Positions 7,189 through 14,725 are shown, counted from the stretch's first letter. The stretch is 21,297 nucleotides of DNA from JAEUSI01 sp036782915 (GCA_036782915.1 DAIPYE010000037.1:1-21297); one strand, 5' to 3'. Numbers and translations are program-made. Notes: generated from the sequence alone by a model not told the origin.

Positions 7189-7638
7189 TTAGCCTCTTAG
7201 TTTATCTAAATAATTGTTTAAATTTTTTGCTTCAATTTCAGTTAAATTTTCAAATCTTTTTTCCCATTTGTTTTCATCCAGATCGATTTTCTCAAGTAAT
7301 TTCAATCCTTTATCAGTTATAACAATATCGACTCTTCTTCTGTCCTCAGGACAGGATTTTCTCAAAACAAGATTCTTTTTGACCAATCTGTCAACTATCC
7401 TTGATGCATTTGACATTTTATCAAGCATTCTTTCAATAAGTAAATTCACTGTAACCGGATTTGGAAACTGCCCTCTCAGTATTCTCAGTAAATTAAACTG
7501 CTGTGAAGTAAGTTTGTGCGGCTTAAGCAATTCAGCATTCTTTGAATGAATCCAGTTTCCGGTAAAAATTAAATTAATTGCTAATTTCTGATATTCGCTT
7601 TTAAAATTTTCTTGTTTGATTTCGTCTTCAATTTTCAT
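7189..7638 (-). CDS. MarR family transcriptional regulator
   Basis: The 149-residue product has the MarR winged helix-turn-helix at about residues 43-115. TSQQFNLLRILRG leads in, MSNASRIVDRLVKKNLV forms the recognition-helix region, and the wing is CPEDRRRVDIVITDKG. N- and C-terminal helices form the dimer interface. One cysteine (C96) lies at the start of the wing; in this subfamily a Cys is common there, so redox sensing is possible but not shown. MarR proteins usually repress their own operon and release DNA on binding a phenolic or oxidant. The gene leads YceI, pirin and probably Dps. Two palindromic sites overlie its promoter, which strongly suggests autoregulation. Confidence 0.93.
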   Translation of the reverse strand: MKIEDEIKQENFKSEYQKLAINLIFTGNWIHSKNAELLKPHKLTSQQFNLLRILRGQFPNPVTVNLLIERMLDKMSNASRIVDRLVKKNLVLRKSCPEDRRRVDIVITDKGLKLLEKIDLDENKWEKRFENLTEIEAKNLNNYLDKLRG

Positions 7639-7657
7639 TTAAATAAATTTATTTATA

Positions 7658-7688
7658 CAAATATATGTATATACATTTAATGTTGCAA
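7658..7688 (-). promoter_or_regulatory. Bacteroidota-type promoter for the MarR-YceI-pirin operon
   Basis: On the minus strand a TTG (7688-7686) is followed after 20 bases by TATATTTG (7665-7658). This fits the Bacteroidota -33 TTTG and -7 TAnnTTTG consensus with usual spacing. Transcription would begin near 7653-7655, giving a leader of roughly 15 bases before the ATG at 7638. Both elements are covered or abutted by palindromes. Confidence 0.6.
7665..7676. promoter_or_regulatory. Candidate MarR operator 1 (ATGT-N4-ACAT)
   Basis: ATGTATATACAT is a perfect 12-base palindrome overlapping the -7 box by one base. It shares its outer half-sites with operator 2, centre to centre 15 bases away. Confidence 0.55.
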
Positions 7689-7691
7689 CAT
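7680..7691. promoter_or_regulatory. Candidate MarR operator 2 (ATGT-N4-ACAT)
   Basis: ATGTTGCAACAT is a perfect 12-base palindrome that covers the TTG of the -33 element. TTGCAA cores are frequent in operators of MarR proteins. A repressor here would block RNA polymerase. Confidence 0.6.
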
Positions 7692-7801
7692 CTTTTTTAA
7701 TGCACCTGTGTTTTTATTAATCTGACTCGAAATAAGAAATCTTTTATCTGTGCTGTTATTTCTAAACTGCTTTTTGTATTTTGCAAATAAAAAAAATACT
7801 A

Positions 7802-8209
7802 ATGAATGAAAACAATTTCTTAAAACTTCTTTGGATTACAGGACAATGGGAAGGCATACAGGGATCAGGAATTTATCATGAAGAATGGGAAAAGATAAGT
7901 GACAGCGAATTAAAGGGGAAAGCTTATATGATAAAGAAAGGTGAGATAATTAATAATGAGCTGCTGAAAATTCACGAAGAGGCTGACGGTATTTATTATA
8001 CTGCTGATGTGAGTCATAACCCTTCTCCTGTATCATTTAAGCTGACTGAAATTACAGACAGCTCATTCATATTCGAAAATCCGGAACATGATTTTCCCCA
8101 GAAGATTTCTTATGTAAATGAAAATGATGTAAAATTAAAGGCTGTAGTCGAGGCAGTTGTAAATGGTAAATTAAAAAAGATTGAATTTGATCTTAGAAGA
8201 ATCGTTTGA
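7802..8209 (+). CDS. DUF6265-like small lipocalin-type protein
   Basis: I use the ATG at 7802 (135 residues); a TTG seven codons upstream is also open. The protein begins NNFLKLLWITGQWEGIQGSG and carries FIFENPEHDFPQKISY near residue 95. This is the pattern of the DUF6265 family, small beta-barrel proteins whose function is unknown. The paralogues I know of usually have a signal peptide; none is visible here, so this copy may be cytosolic. It lies divergent from the MarR gene and ends 20 bases before the convergent OppC-type permease. The region 7692-7801 has no promoter match I can defend. Confidence 0.7.
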   Translation: MNENNFLKLLWITGQWEGIQGSGIYHEEWEKISDSELKGKAYMIKKGEIINNELLKIHEEADGIYYTADVSHNPSPVSFKLTEITDSSFIFENPEHDFPQKISYVNENDVKLKAVVEAVVNGKLKKIEFDLRRIV

Positions 8210-8229
8210 TTAGATTAAAAAAATTAATA

Positions 8230-9312
8230 TTATCTTTTTAGCTTTGGATCGAATGCATCTCTCAATCCGTCCCCAAGAAGATTCACAGAAAACACAGTTA
8301 TCATTATTGCAAGTGAAGGAAAGACCGCCAGTCCCCAGTTGGTTCCGACAACAATATATTTATAACCGTCAAAAATCATTTGTCCCCAGCTTGCAGTCGG
8401 CGGCTGTACACCAAGTCCGAGAAAACTTAAACTAGCTTCGAAAATTATCGCAGCTGCAAATCCGACAGTTCCTGTAACAATTATCGGACCCATGCAATTC
8501 GGTAGAATGTGTCTCAGAATTACTCTCGTATTGCTGAATCCGACAGCTTTAGTTGCTTCGACAAATTCAGTTTCCCTCAGCGAAAAGAATTGTCCTCTGA
8601 CAATTCTGGCAATATCAACCCAGCCTGTCAGACCTATAGCCACAAACGCCTGCCATAATCCTTTTCCGAGAACAACTGATAATGCAATAATTAGCAGTAT
8701 TGCCGGAAAAGCAAATATTACATTTACCAGCCACATTATAAATATATCCGGTTTGCCTCTGTAATATCCGGCAATTGCGCCTAATAATATTCCCAGCGCT
8801 ATTGCAATACTTTCTGAAATTAAACCTACCATAAGGCTGACACGGCTGCCGTATATCAGTCTGCTTAACACATCTCTTCCGAATCTGTCAGTACCCAGCC
8901 GATATTTCAATATTTCAGTATAGCCTGATTTTTGCTTCTCAATAATGTTTATGTCAATACTTTCTTCTTCATCATTGAAATCAGTATAATATAGTTTTCC
9001 GTTTTCTTCTTTTACAATATTTTTAACCGGAATGTATTTATTTTCCAGTTCATTTGATTCATTGACTTTTTTTACGATCACTTCACCTTCAAAGCCAATA
9101 GGTTTAGCCGCAAACTCAAGTATCTGCTGATTTGGATTGAACGGAGCAATTAATGGAGCAGTCAGCGCAACAACAATGAGAAAAACCAGCACCCATAGAC
9201 CAACCATTGCAAGACGATTCCTTTTCAGTCTTTTCCATGAATAATACCAAAGGTTATGACTGTTCTCGTCAATTAAAACTTCGTCAACTACTGCTATGGT
9301 TTCTGATTCCAT
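8230..9312 (-). CDS. Peptide ABC transporter permease, OppC/DppC type, with a periplasmic insertion
   Basis: TM1 is at about residues 35-57. The hallmark LGTDRFGRDVLSRLIYGSRVSL is at 139-160, followed by further membrane helices. The EAA loop FVEATKAVGFSNTRVILRHILPN contacts the ATPase. The C-terminus ends LGDGLRDAFDPKLKR, normal for the family. The 360-residue length is larger than the usual near-300 because about 70 extra residues (roughly 62-135) separate TM1 from the LGTD motif. They are charged, predicted periplasmic and without recognised domain. With the partner permease, the protein forms the channel for oligopeptide or dipeptide import. It is 44 bases downstream of the OppB-type gene. 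No ATPase gene follows; a convergent gene does. Confidence 0.93.
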   Translation of the reverse strand: MESETIAVVDEVLIDENSHNLWYYSWKRLKRNRLAMVGLWVLVFLIVVALTAPLIAPFNPNQQILEFAAKPIGFEGEVIVKKVNESNELENKYIPVKNIVKEENGKLYYTDFNDEEESIDINIIEKQKSGYTEILKYRLGTDRFGRDVLSRLIYGSRVSLMVGLISESIAIALGILLGAIAGYYRGKPDIFIMWLVNVIFAFPAILLIIALSVVLGKGLWQAFVAIGLTGWVDIARIVRGQFFSLRETEFVEATKAVGFSNTRVILRHILPNCMGPIIVTGTVGFAAAIIFEASLSFLGLGVQPPTASWGQMIFDGYKYIVVGTNWGLAVFPSLAIMITVFSVNLLGDGLRDAFDPKLKR

Positions 9313-9356
9313 TTATTTATATTGATATCTTAATTTAAAACAATTAAAAAACTTGA

Positions 9357-10283
9357 TCATGCTAATTTCACTTTCGGGTCCAGCAAAGCATAGAAAATAT
9401 CCACAAAGAAATTTATTATTACAAATACAATTGCGCTGAATAAAACCGTTCCCTGAATCATCGGGAAATCTAGTTTGAAAATAGCATCAATGGCAAGTAA
9501 TCCGATTCCCGGCCAGTTAAATATATATTCGATAAAAAATACTCCGCCGAGAGTTGCAGCCAGTGAAGCGCTGATGGTTGTAATGACAGGATTTAATGCG
9601 TTTCTTAATGTGTGTTTGAATATGACGGAAGATGAACTCAGCCCTTTGGCTTTTGCTGTTCTGACATAATCCTGATTCATTACATCAAGCATGGAAGACC
9701 TTGTAATTCTTGCTGTTATAGCCATTGGTCTTAAAGCAAGTGTCAGCATTGGAAGGATCAGATATTGAAAACCTTCATTAATATATCCCGAAATAGGCAG
9801 CCATTTCAATAAGTGTCCGAATACCAGAGCCATGATCAGACCAAAAGCAAACTGAGGAATTGATATTCCGAACAATGCAAAAACCATGGCGGAATTATCA
9901 AAGAAAGTATATTTCTTAACGGCGGATACAATTCCAAGAAATACACCGAGTATGGATGAAATGAATAATGCGCTGAAAGAAAGTAAGGCTGTTGCAGGCA
10001 GTTTATCGATAATTGTTTTTACAACTTCCCTGTTGGTAGAGTATGATCTTCCCAGATCACCCTGAAATGCGTTTGACATGAACCTGACATATTGAATATA
10101 AACAGGTTTGTTCAGTCCGAGTTCTTCTCTGACTGCTTCTACTGAAGCAACATCAGCTCTCTGACCGAGCATCATTCTAGCGGGATCTCCCGGTATAATA
10201 TACAGAAGGCAGAATGTAACCGTTAAAACTCCGATAATTATTAATACAGAATAAAATAAATTTCTTACAATGTATGTAAACAT
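9357..10283 (-). CDS. Peptide ABC transporter permease, OppB/DppB type
   Basis: The 308-residue protein begins with TM1 (about 9-30) and the family signature FCLLYIIPGDPARMMLG. A periplasmic loop with LGLNKPVYIQYVRF and GDLGRSY follows, then five more membrane segments. The EAA loop DYVRTAKAKGLSSSSVIFKHTLRNALNP and the C-terminal ALLDPKVKL are typical. It pairs with the OppC-type gene that follows. The gene starts 88 bases after the NlpC/P60 stop codon, with a terminator-like hairpin between them, so it may depend on read-through or on its own promoter. Confidence 0.94.
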   Translation of the reverse strand: MFTYIVRNLFYSVLIIIGVLTVTFCLLYIIPGDPARMMLGQRADVASVEAVREELGLNKPVYIQYVRFMSNAFQGDLGRSYSTNREVVKTIIDKLPATALLSFSALFISSILGVFLGIVSAVKKYTFFDNSAMVFALFGISIPQFAFGLIMALVFGHLLKWLPISGYINEGFQYLILPMLTLALRPMAITARITRSSMLDVMNQDYVRTAKAKGLSSSSVIFKHTLRNALNPVITTISASLAATLGGVFFIEYIFNWPGIGLLAIDAIFKLDFPMIQGTVLFSAIVFVIINFFVDIFYALLDPKVKLA

Positions 10284-10305
10284 TTATATTATTTTTAAAC
10301 TTTCC

Positions 10306-10342
10306 AAAAAAAAATCCCGAACTCCTTGAGCGGAGACCGGGA
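10306..10342 (-). terminator. Intrinsic terminator after the NlpC/P60 gene
   Basis: Arms 10315-10325 and 10332-10342 pair over nine of eleven positions (an internal 2x2 mismatch) around a six-base loop. On the minus strand the stem is followed by nine T (10314 down to 10306). It lies 30 bases after the stop of the endopeptidase gene and before the permease genes, so it should reduce or uncouple their expression. Confidence 0.75.
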
Positions 10343-10371
10343 CTTTTAATCTTCAATAAAGCTTCATTTGC

Positions 10372-11019
10372 TTAATTTGATGTTACTCTTCTTGCTTTTA
10401 AATATGTTCTTGTATAAAACTCGTCGTCAAGTGATGCAACTGCAACTCCTGTTTTAGAACCGGAATGAGCAAAATATCCGTTACTTAAATACATCCCAAC
10501 ATGTGTAACTCTTCCTTTTCTCATTGTATCAAAGAAAATAAGATCGCCGAATTTTAAGTCAGCTTTTTCAACAGGCTCTCCTACACCAGACTGCTCAAGT
10601 GAAGTTCTCGGTAAAGTAACACCTAAAGACTGATACATAATTGTTTGAATAAAAGCTGAACAATCAATTCCTCTTTTTGAAGTACCACCCCATAAATACG
10701 GAGTGTTAATGTATTCAATTATCTTTGTCATTACTTCATCTGATTCTATGTTGCTTTTGAAATCAGCGCTTGAAATGAAACCTGCTAAACTGCTGGAAAT
10801 TGTTTCGAGATTATCCTTGTTGATTGAGGTCTTGTTTTTTAAGGTGCTGGTGGATACCAATTCTTTGGAGTTTTTGTATCCATTAACATCTTTTGAAGAA
10901 TAATTCTCATCATTGTCTTCATTGGAAATATCTTTGGAGCCGGAACATCCGACTAATACTACCGCGGCAAATATCATTGCCATCAGAAGGGGTAGTCTGG
11001 ATAAGTTTAGATTTACCAT
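10372..11019 (-). CDS. NlpC/P60 (C40) cell-wall endopeptidase lipoprotein
   Basis: A lipoprotein signal ends at C25 (VLVGC). A polar linker spans about 26-95, and the NlpC/P60 domain occupies 98-213. The catalytic residues are C120 in GIDCSAF, H173 in VTHVGMYL, and H185 in FAHSGSKTG as the third polar residue. Such enzymes cut D-Glu-mDAP or the mDAP-D-Ala cross-links in peptidoglycan peptides; MepS/Spr is the enterobacterial example. The lipid anchor places it on the periplasmic face of the outer or inner membrane. A GAGG stretch seven bases before the ATG is one of the few Shine-Dalgarno-like sites in the window. The gene lies between a peptide-binding protein and two peptide permeases, which recalls the ykf/dpp cluster of Bacillus for wall-peptide recycling. 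Confidence 0.92.
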   Translation of the reverse strand: MVNLNLSRLPLLMAMIFAAVVLVGCSGSKDISNEDNDENYSSKDVNGYKNSKELVSTSTLKNKTSINKDNLETISSSLAGFISSADFKSNIESDEVMTKIIEYINTPYLWGGTSKRGIDCSAFIQTIMYQSLGVTLPRTSLEQSGVGEPVEKADLKFGDLIFFDTMRKGRVTHVGMYLSNGYFAHSGSKTGVAVASLDDEFYTRTYLKARRVTSN

Positions 11020-11140
11020 AAGTAATCCTCTTTTTAATTAATTAATATGAATTTGTAAAAGAACTGAACTCTTGTTTCTGTTAATTTTTTGCTGCTAACT
11101 TTTTACTGTAAGATTTTTGATTAAAATACATAGTTTATTA

Positions 11141-12874
11141 CTATTTATCAAGCCATAAGTGTCTGAAATTTACGCGGTGCATCGGGTCAAGCGGATAACC
11201 GTGGACATATGACTGGAGCAATCTGTAATCTTCATCATAATAAATAAACATCATCGGAGCCTGAGAAACAGCAATTTGCTCAGCCTGATAATAAAGATCA
11301 TATCTTGCTTTCATATCAGTAGTTGCAATTGCTTTCTCAAAAATTTCGTCAAAAAAAGGGTTTTGATATCTTGTGCTGTTGATCGGACTTATCTGTGTAG
11401 GATCTTTTGGTACATTTTTACCGTAATATAAATTCAGAAAATTCTCAGGATCAGGATAATCTGCAATCCATCCTAGTCTGAAAAAATCCGCTCTTCCTGC
11501 GTCAATATTGTCTAAATGCTGCGCAAACTGTATAATACTCAGTTTCATGTTAATTCCGATCTCTTTCAGCATATTTTGAATTGATTCAGCGATCTGAATA
11601 TTTCTGTCTCCGCCGGAATTAATCTGCAGAACTGCATCAGGGAATCCTTTTCCGTCAGGATAACCGGCTTCCTTCATTAATTCTTTTGCTTTTTCAAGAT
11701 TGAAATCATATCCTTTAATTTTTTTAACGTCATAATCAGGCATCGACGGCGGTACAATTCCATATATCGCTCCCATATAACCCTGTCCGTTAAGAACAAA
11801 TTTCAATATCTTTTCCCTGTCAATGGCATAATTGAATGCCTGTCTGACTTTTTCATTGTTAAATATTTTTCCTGTAGTTAAAAATCCGTAGAACTGCGAT
11901 GCAAGTGATGCAACTCTCTGAAGTCTGAATTTTGAAAATTCAGGAGTAAGAGTTTTCTGAGGAGTTACAATTGCTTTAAATGATTCATTTGGTATTCGGT
12001 AACATTCGTCGATATTTCCGTTTTGAAATTCAAGTAATTGCTGTGAAACTTCCTTTATAAATTTAAATTTCGCGCCGTCAACATAAGGCAGTTGATTTCC
12101 AAATTCATCTTTAGCCCAGTAATTCGGATTCTTCTTTAAATTAAGCTCAAGATCCGGTTTCCAGTCAACAAATATAAATGGTCCCGTTCCCACAGGATTC
12201 TGGAAATAATCCTTTCCGTATTTATCTACAGCTTCCTTTGGAATAATATATGAAAATCCCAGACACATATAATAAATGAACGGACCAAACGGCTTCTTTA
12301 ATTTTATAATAAAGGTTGAGTCGTCCTGAGCAATATATCCAGTCACATTATTGATCTTCGGTTCTCTGGATTCTTTTTTTGCAAGGGACATTTCCTTGAA
12401 ATATTCATCAGCTCCGACCACATAATTTTTAAAATAATCAAATCCAAGCGTTCCTGTTCCCGGATCACAGATCCTGTCAAATGAATATTTTACATCCTGT
12501 GCTTTGAATAATCTCCCTTTCCCGTTCGGAAAACAGGCGTTATCCTGAAAATAAACGCCGCTTCTCAGATGAAAAGTATAGGTCAGACCGTCTTCTGATA
12601 TTTCCCACTTTGTTGCCAGCTCCGGTGTAAGATGAAGACTGCTGTCAAGATCTATAAGCAGATCATATATCTGATGCGACACGTGATGAGATACAACATC
12701 ATTAATTCCGACAGGATCGAGACTTCGGATATTTTCCAGTTCATTTGAAATGTAAACTCCTCCGCCTTTTATTCCGCCGTTCAGCGCGACACTTTTACTT
12801 TCCTCTTTTTTACCGCAGCCGCTATAAACTGCAATGATAAAAAGAACAATTATGCCTGATGTAAATTTTTTCAT
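11141..12874 (-). CDS. Peptide-binding lipoprotein of an ABC importer (SBP family 5)
   Basis: I start at the ATG at 12872-12874 (577 residues) because it opens a clean lipoprotein signal, with C20 in AVYSGC; an upstream in-frame ATG at 12955 would add 27 residues before it. Family 5 features include TPELATKWEISEDGLTYTF, the YFQDN and DVKYSFDRI segments, VGTGPF, and NEKVRQAFNYAIDREKI. The C-terminal WIADYPDPENFL block is also typical. These proteins capture oligopeptides (OppA/DppA) or related solutes in the periplasm and deliver them to permeases. Peptide length preference cannot be told. It is first of the peptide cluster on the minus strand, 121 bases before the endopeptidase gene. Confidence 0.93.
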   Translation of the reverse strand: MKKFTSGIIVLFIIAVYSGCGKKEESKSVALNGGIKGGGVYISNELENIRSLDPVGINDVVSHHVSHQIYDLLIDLDSSLHLTPELATKWEISEDGLTYTFHLRSGVYFQDNACFPNGKGRLFKAQDVKYSFDRICDPGTGTLGFDYFKNYVVGADEYFKEMSLAKKESREPKINNVTGYIAQDDSTFIIKLKKPFGPFIYYMCLGFSYIIPKEAVDKYGKDYFQNPVGTGPFIFVDWKPDLELNLKKNPNYWAKDEFGNQLPYVDGAKFKFIKEVSQQLLEFQNGNIDECYRIPNESFKAIVTPQKTLTPEFSKFRLQRVASLASQFYGFLTTGKIFNNEKVRQAFNYAIDREKILKFVLNGQGYMGAIYGIVPPSMPDYDVKKIKGYDFNLEKAKELMKEAGYPDGKGFPDAVLQINSGGDRNIQIAESIQNMLKEIGINMKLSIIQFAQHLDNIDAGRADFFRLGWIADYPDPENFLNLYYGKNVPKDPTQISPINSTRYQNPFFDEIFEKAIATTDMKARYDLYYQAEQIAVSQAPMMFIYYDEDYRLLQSYVHGYPLDPMHRVNFRHLWLDK

Positions 12875-13120
12875 TATTTTTATAATTAAATGGAATTGAT
12901 TATTTGTTTGAATTTCTGATTTAATGATTGTTCCAAAATAAAATTTATAATTCATTAAATCTATTGACTTTCTGATGTGGGAAAGGAATTTGCAGGAGAT
13001 TAATGAGAAATTAAATCAGGCAATTTAAATTACATTTAATAATCTAAATTGAAATTACTTAAAGAAGTTTATTACTGATGCAATGTTATCTTCGCTAATA
13101 TTTTTTTTAGAATTGAAAAA

Positions 13121-13160
13121 TCAGATCACAAATTAATTGATTCCAATTTTTGTGATCTGA
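13121..13160 (-). terminator. Hairpin with perfect 12-base arms, possible terminator
   Basis: TCAGATCACAAA (13121-13132) and its exact complement (13149-13160) flank a 16-base loop. Reading the minus strand, five T follow the stem (13120-13116). It could end transcripts coming from the cytochrome c gene. The AT-rich arms make it only a moderate terminator; an operator is another option. Confidence 0.5.
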
Positions 13161-13170
13161 AAATGAAACT

Positions 13171-13190
13171 CCCCGCTTCAAGCAGCGGGG
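13171..13190. repeat. GC-rich hairpin, left outer arm of the palindrome cluster
   Basis: CCCCGCT and AGCGGGG enclose a six-base loop. The GC-rich stem stands out against its AT-rich surroundings. It is the left outer partner of the GC-rich hairpin at 13362-13375. Confidence 0.6.
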
Positions 13191-13212
13191 TATCTAAATT
13201 AATTATTCTAAG

Positions 13213-13342
13213 ACTTCTGAAAAAAATCTTTTACATTTTGTCATCCCCGAAATCTTTTGTCGGGGATCCATTCATGTTTTTTTAGCTGATTAGATTCCCG
13301 CCAAGAGCTTGCGGGAATGATAACTCGGTGTTTTTCAGAAGT
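13213..13342. repeat. REPIN-like element: two related REP units in inverted orientation with 12-base terminal repeats
   Basis: The ends are ACTTCTGAAAAA (13213-13224) and its exact complement (13331-13342). Unit A reads the terminal box, a 16-base spacer, TCATCCCCGA, a nine-base loop, then TCGGGGATC. Unit B, on the opposite strand, reads the same box, a 10-base spacer, TCATTCCCGC, a nine-base loop, then GCGGGAATC. The loops AATCTTTTG and AAGCTCTTG agree at seven of nine positions. The units are thus diverged copies facing each other, as in REPINs mobilised by RAYT transposases. No transposase is in the window. Non-autonomous mobile DNA, or mRNA-end protection, are the leading readings. Confidence 0.65.
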
Positions 13343-13361
13343 TGTTAATTTATTTTTCTTT

Positions 13362-13375
13362 CGCCGCAAGCGGCG
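13362..13375. repeat. GC-rich palindrome, right outer arm of the palindrome cluster
   Basis: CGCCGC-AA-GCGGCG is a perfect 14-base palindrome followed by GGGGAATT. It lies 19 bases outside the REPIN-like element, mirroring the GC-rich hairpin at 13171-13190. Confidence 0.6.
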
Positions 13376-13430
13376 GGGAATTAAACCCTAAGTGATTAAA
13401 TGTTAACAGTATTTTGAAAATTAATTTTAA

Positions 13431-14009
13431 TTATTTAGATACAGGCACTGGCGGCTGATAGTCCGGAACTAAATTATTTACAGGTTTCAGAGATTTTAAA
13501 TATGCAAACACTGCTTTTATTTCGTCATCAGTCATTTCTTTATACATTTCCCAGGGCATCGGCGGCATGAGTGGACGGGCTGCCGGAATTCCTTTGTATT
13601 TCCCCTGTCTCAACGCAATGAGAAAATTACTTTCCTGCCAGTTGCCGATTCCTGTAGCATCCGGAGTCAGATTTGCTGCATACGAAACTCCCCACGGTCC
13701 TACCCACGCTGTTAAGGTTTGAGTAACAATAAGTCCTTTACTTTCAATTTCTTTACGGTCAACATCAGGTGCCGGCATTCCGGCTGGATGTCCTGAAAGC
13801 ATTATTGAATTATCAGGTATGGGTCCCTGAGGAGTCATCTTTTTCGGTGTATGACAGTCATTGCATCCGCCTACAGTTACAAGATGCTCTCCCCACTTTA
13901 CCTGGCTTTCATATCCGCCGAAGTTTTGCTTTTTGTTTTCCGAACAATTTGAAAAAATAAATAAGCATGAAACAAAAAGTAAACTCAATGAGATTAATTT
14001 AATTTTCAT
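13431..14009 (-). CDS. Lipoprotein c-type cytochrome (monohaem class I)
   Basis: The N-terminus is a lipoprotein signal with C22 (IFSNC). A single haem-binding motif, C49-N-D-C52-H53, is followed by TP. Downstream are AANLTPDATGIGNW, the ALRQGKYKG segment and LMPPMPWEMYKEMTDDEIKAVFAYLKSLKPV. The methionine in PPMPW (M151) is the probable axial ligand. This arrangement is familiar from cytochromes that take electrons from periplasmic dehydrogenases or pass them to oxidases. No dehydrogenase or oxidase gene is adjacent, so the partner is unknown. A small secreted protein gene lies 76 bases upstream on the same strand and may be cotranscribed. Confidence 0.9.
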   Translation of the reverse strand: MKIKLISLSLLFVSCLFIFSNCSENKKQNFGGYESQVKWGEHLVTVGGCNDCHTPKKMTPQGPIPDNSIMLSGHPAGMPAPDVDRKEIESKGLIVTQTLTAWVGPWGVSYAANLTPDATGIGNWQESNFLIALRQGKYKGIPAARPLMPPMPWEMYKEMTDDEIKAVFAYLKSLKPVNNLVPDYQPPVPVSK

Positions 14010-14085
14010 TTATCAGTTTTTAAGTTAATAAATTTTATTGATTGATTTAAAAATAATATTATAAGTTTATCTATTCAATCCTTTA

Positions 14086-14589
14086 TTATTTTTTGTATGT
14101 GATTATAATTTTATTTTCAGACAATCCGGGCTGCTCTCCCATTGTAAAAGTTACATTTTGAATCATCGAATTTCCGTCAATTTCAATATCACGAGAATTG
14201 GAAATTCCCACTCCCATAATTTTAATTTTACTTCCATCCTGACTGCCGGAATATGTAATAGTTGAAGGACCTTTTCCGAAAATGTCATAATGAGTTCCGG
14301 TCATTGAACCTCCATCGCCTGGTCTGATAATTTCTTTAGCTTCATAAGTAAATCCCGGGCTGCTTGTCTTCACATTTACTTCAAGATATTGCCCGTTGAG
14401 AATATTGGTTATTGTAATTACATCTGTACTGGTATTTCCCATAAACTGATAAGGTTCAGAAACCCATGTTCCTTCCAATGCGCTGATGTAAGGTGAGCTT
14501 AACGGTTTGGCAAGCCAGTCCTGGGAAAATGATTCTGTCGAAATCATCAAAAGCATCAAAAGAAAAATTTTAATAAAAAGCTTTCTCAT
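14086..14589 (-). CDS. Secreted DUF1579-like protein of unknown function
   Basis: A Sec signal peptide covers residues 1-22 (hydrophobic core IFLLMLLMIS, probable cut after SFS). The mature part opens ALEGTWVSEPYQFMG and continues as alternating strands with GQYLEVNVKTSSPGF and MTGTHYDIFGKGPSTITYSGS. It resembles the DUF1579/lipocalin-like proteins that begin LxGxW. Length 167. No catalytic motif is visible. It is followed by the cytochrome c gene; the link between the two is unknown. Confidence 0.65.
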   Translation of the reverse strand: MRKLFIKIFLLMLLMISTESFSQDWLAKPLSSPYISALEGTWVSEPYQFMGNTSTDVITITNILNGQYLEVNVKTSSPGFTYEAKEIIRPGDGGSMTGTHYDIFGKGPSTITYSGSQDGSKIKIMGVGISNSRDIEIDGNSMIQNVTFTMGEQPGLSENKIIITYKK

Positions 14590-14725
14590 TTTATTTTTTG
14601 TTTAGGTTAACAAATAATCTGTTTATGTTTTAAATTAATTTAATCATAATATAACTGCAATTCGATTCTTATATTTAATCGATATTAATCCAAATACTAT
14701 TGTGATAAATTATATAAAATATTTG

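Larger units (their letters stand above)
12875..13430. other. Noncoding stretch of 556 bases with a cluster of five hairpins
   Basis: No credible coding frame lies here. The left part (12875-13120) is plain AT-rich DNA that should contain the substrate-binding protein promoter. The part at 13121-13380 holds the five hairpins listed separately. The right end abuts the cytochrome c stop codon. Confidence 0.8.

Noticed and set aside
13121..13380. CRISPR array in the repeat-rich noncoding stretch
   Set aside because: The repeats are inverted hairpins of different sequence, with no regular direct repeats and spacers and no cas genes.
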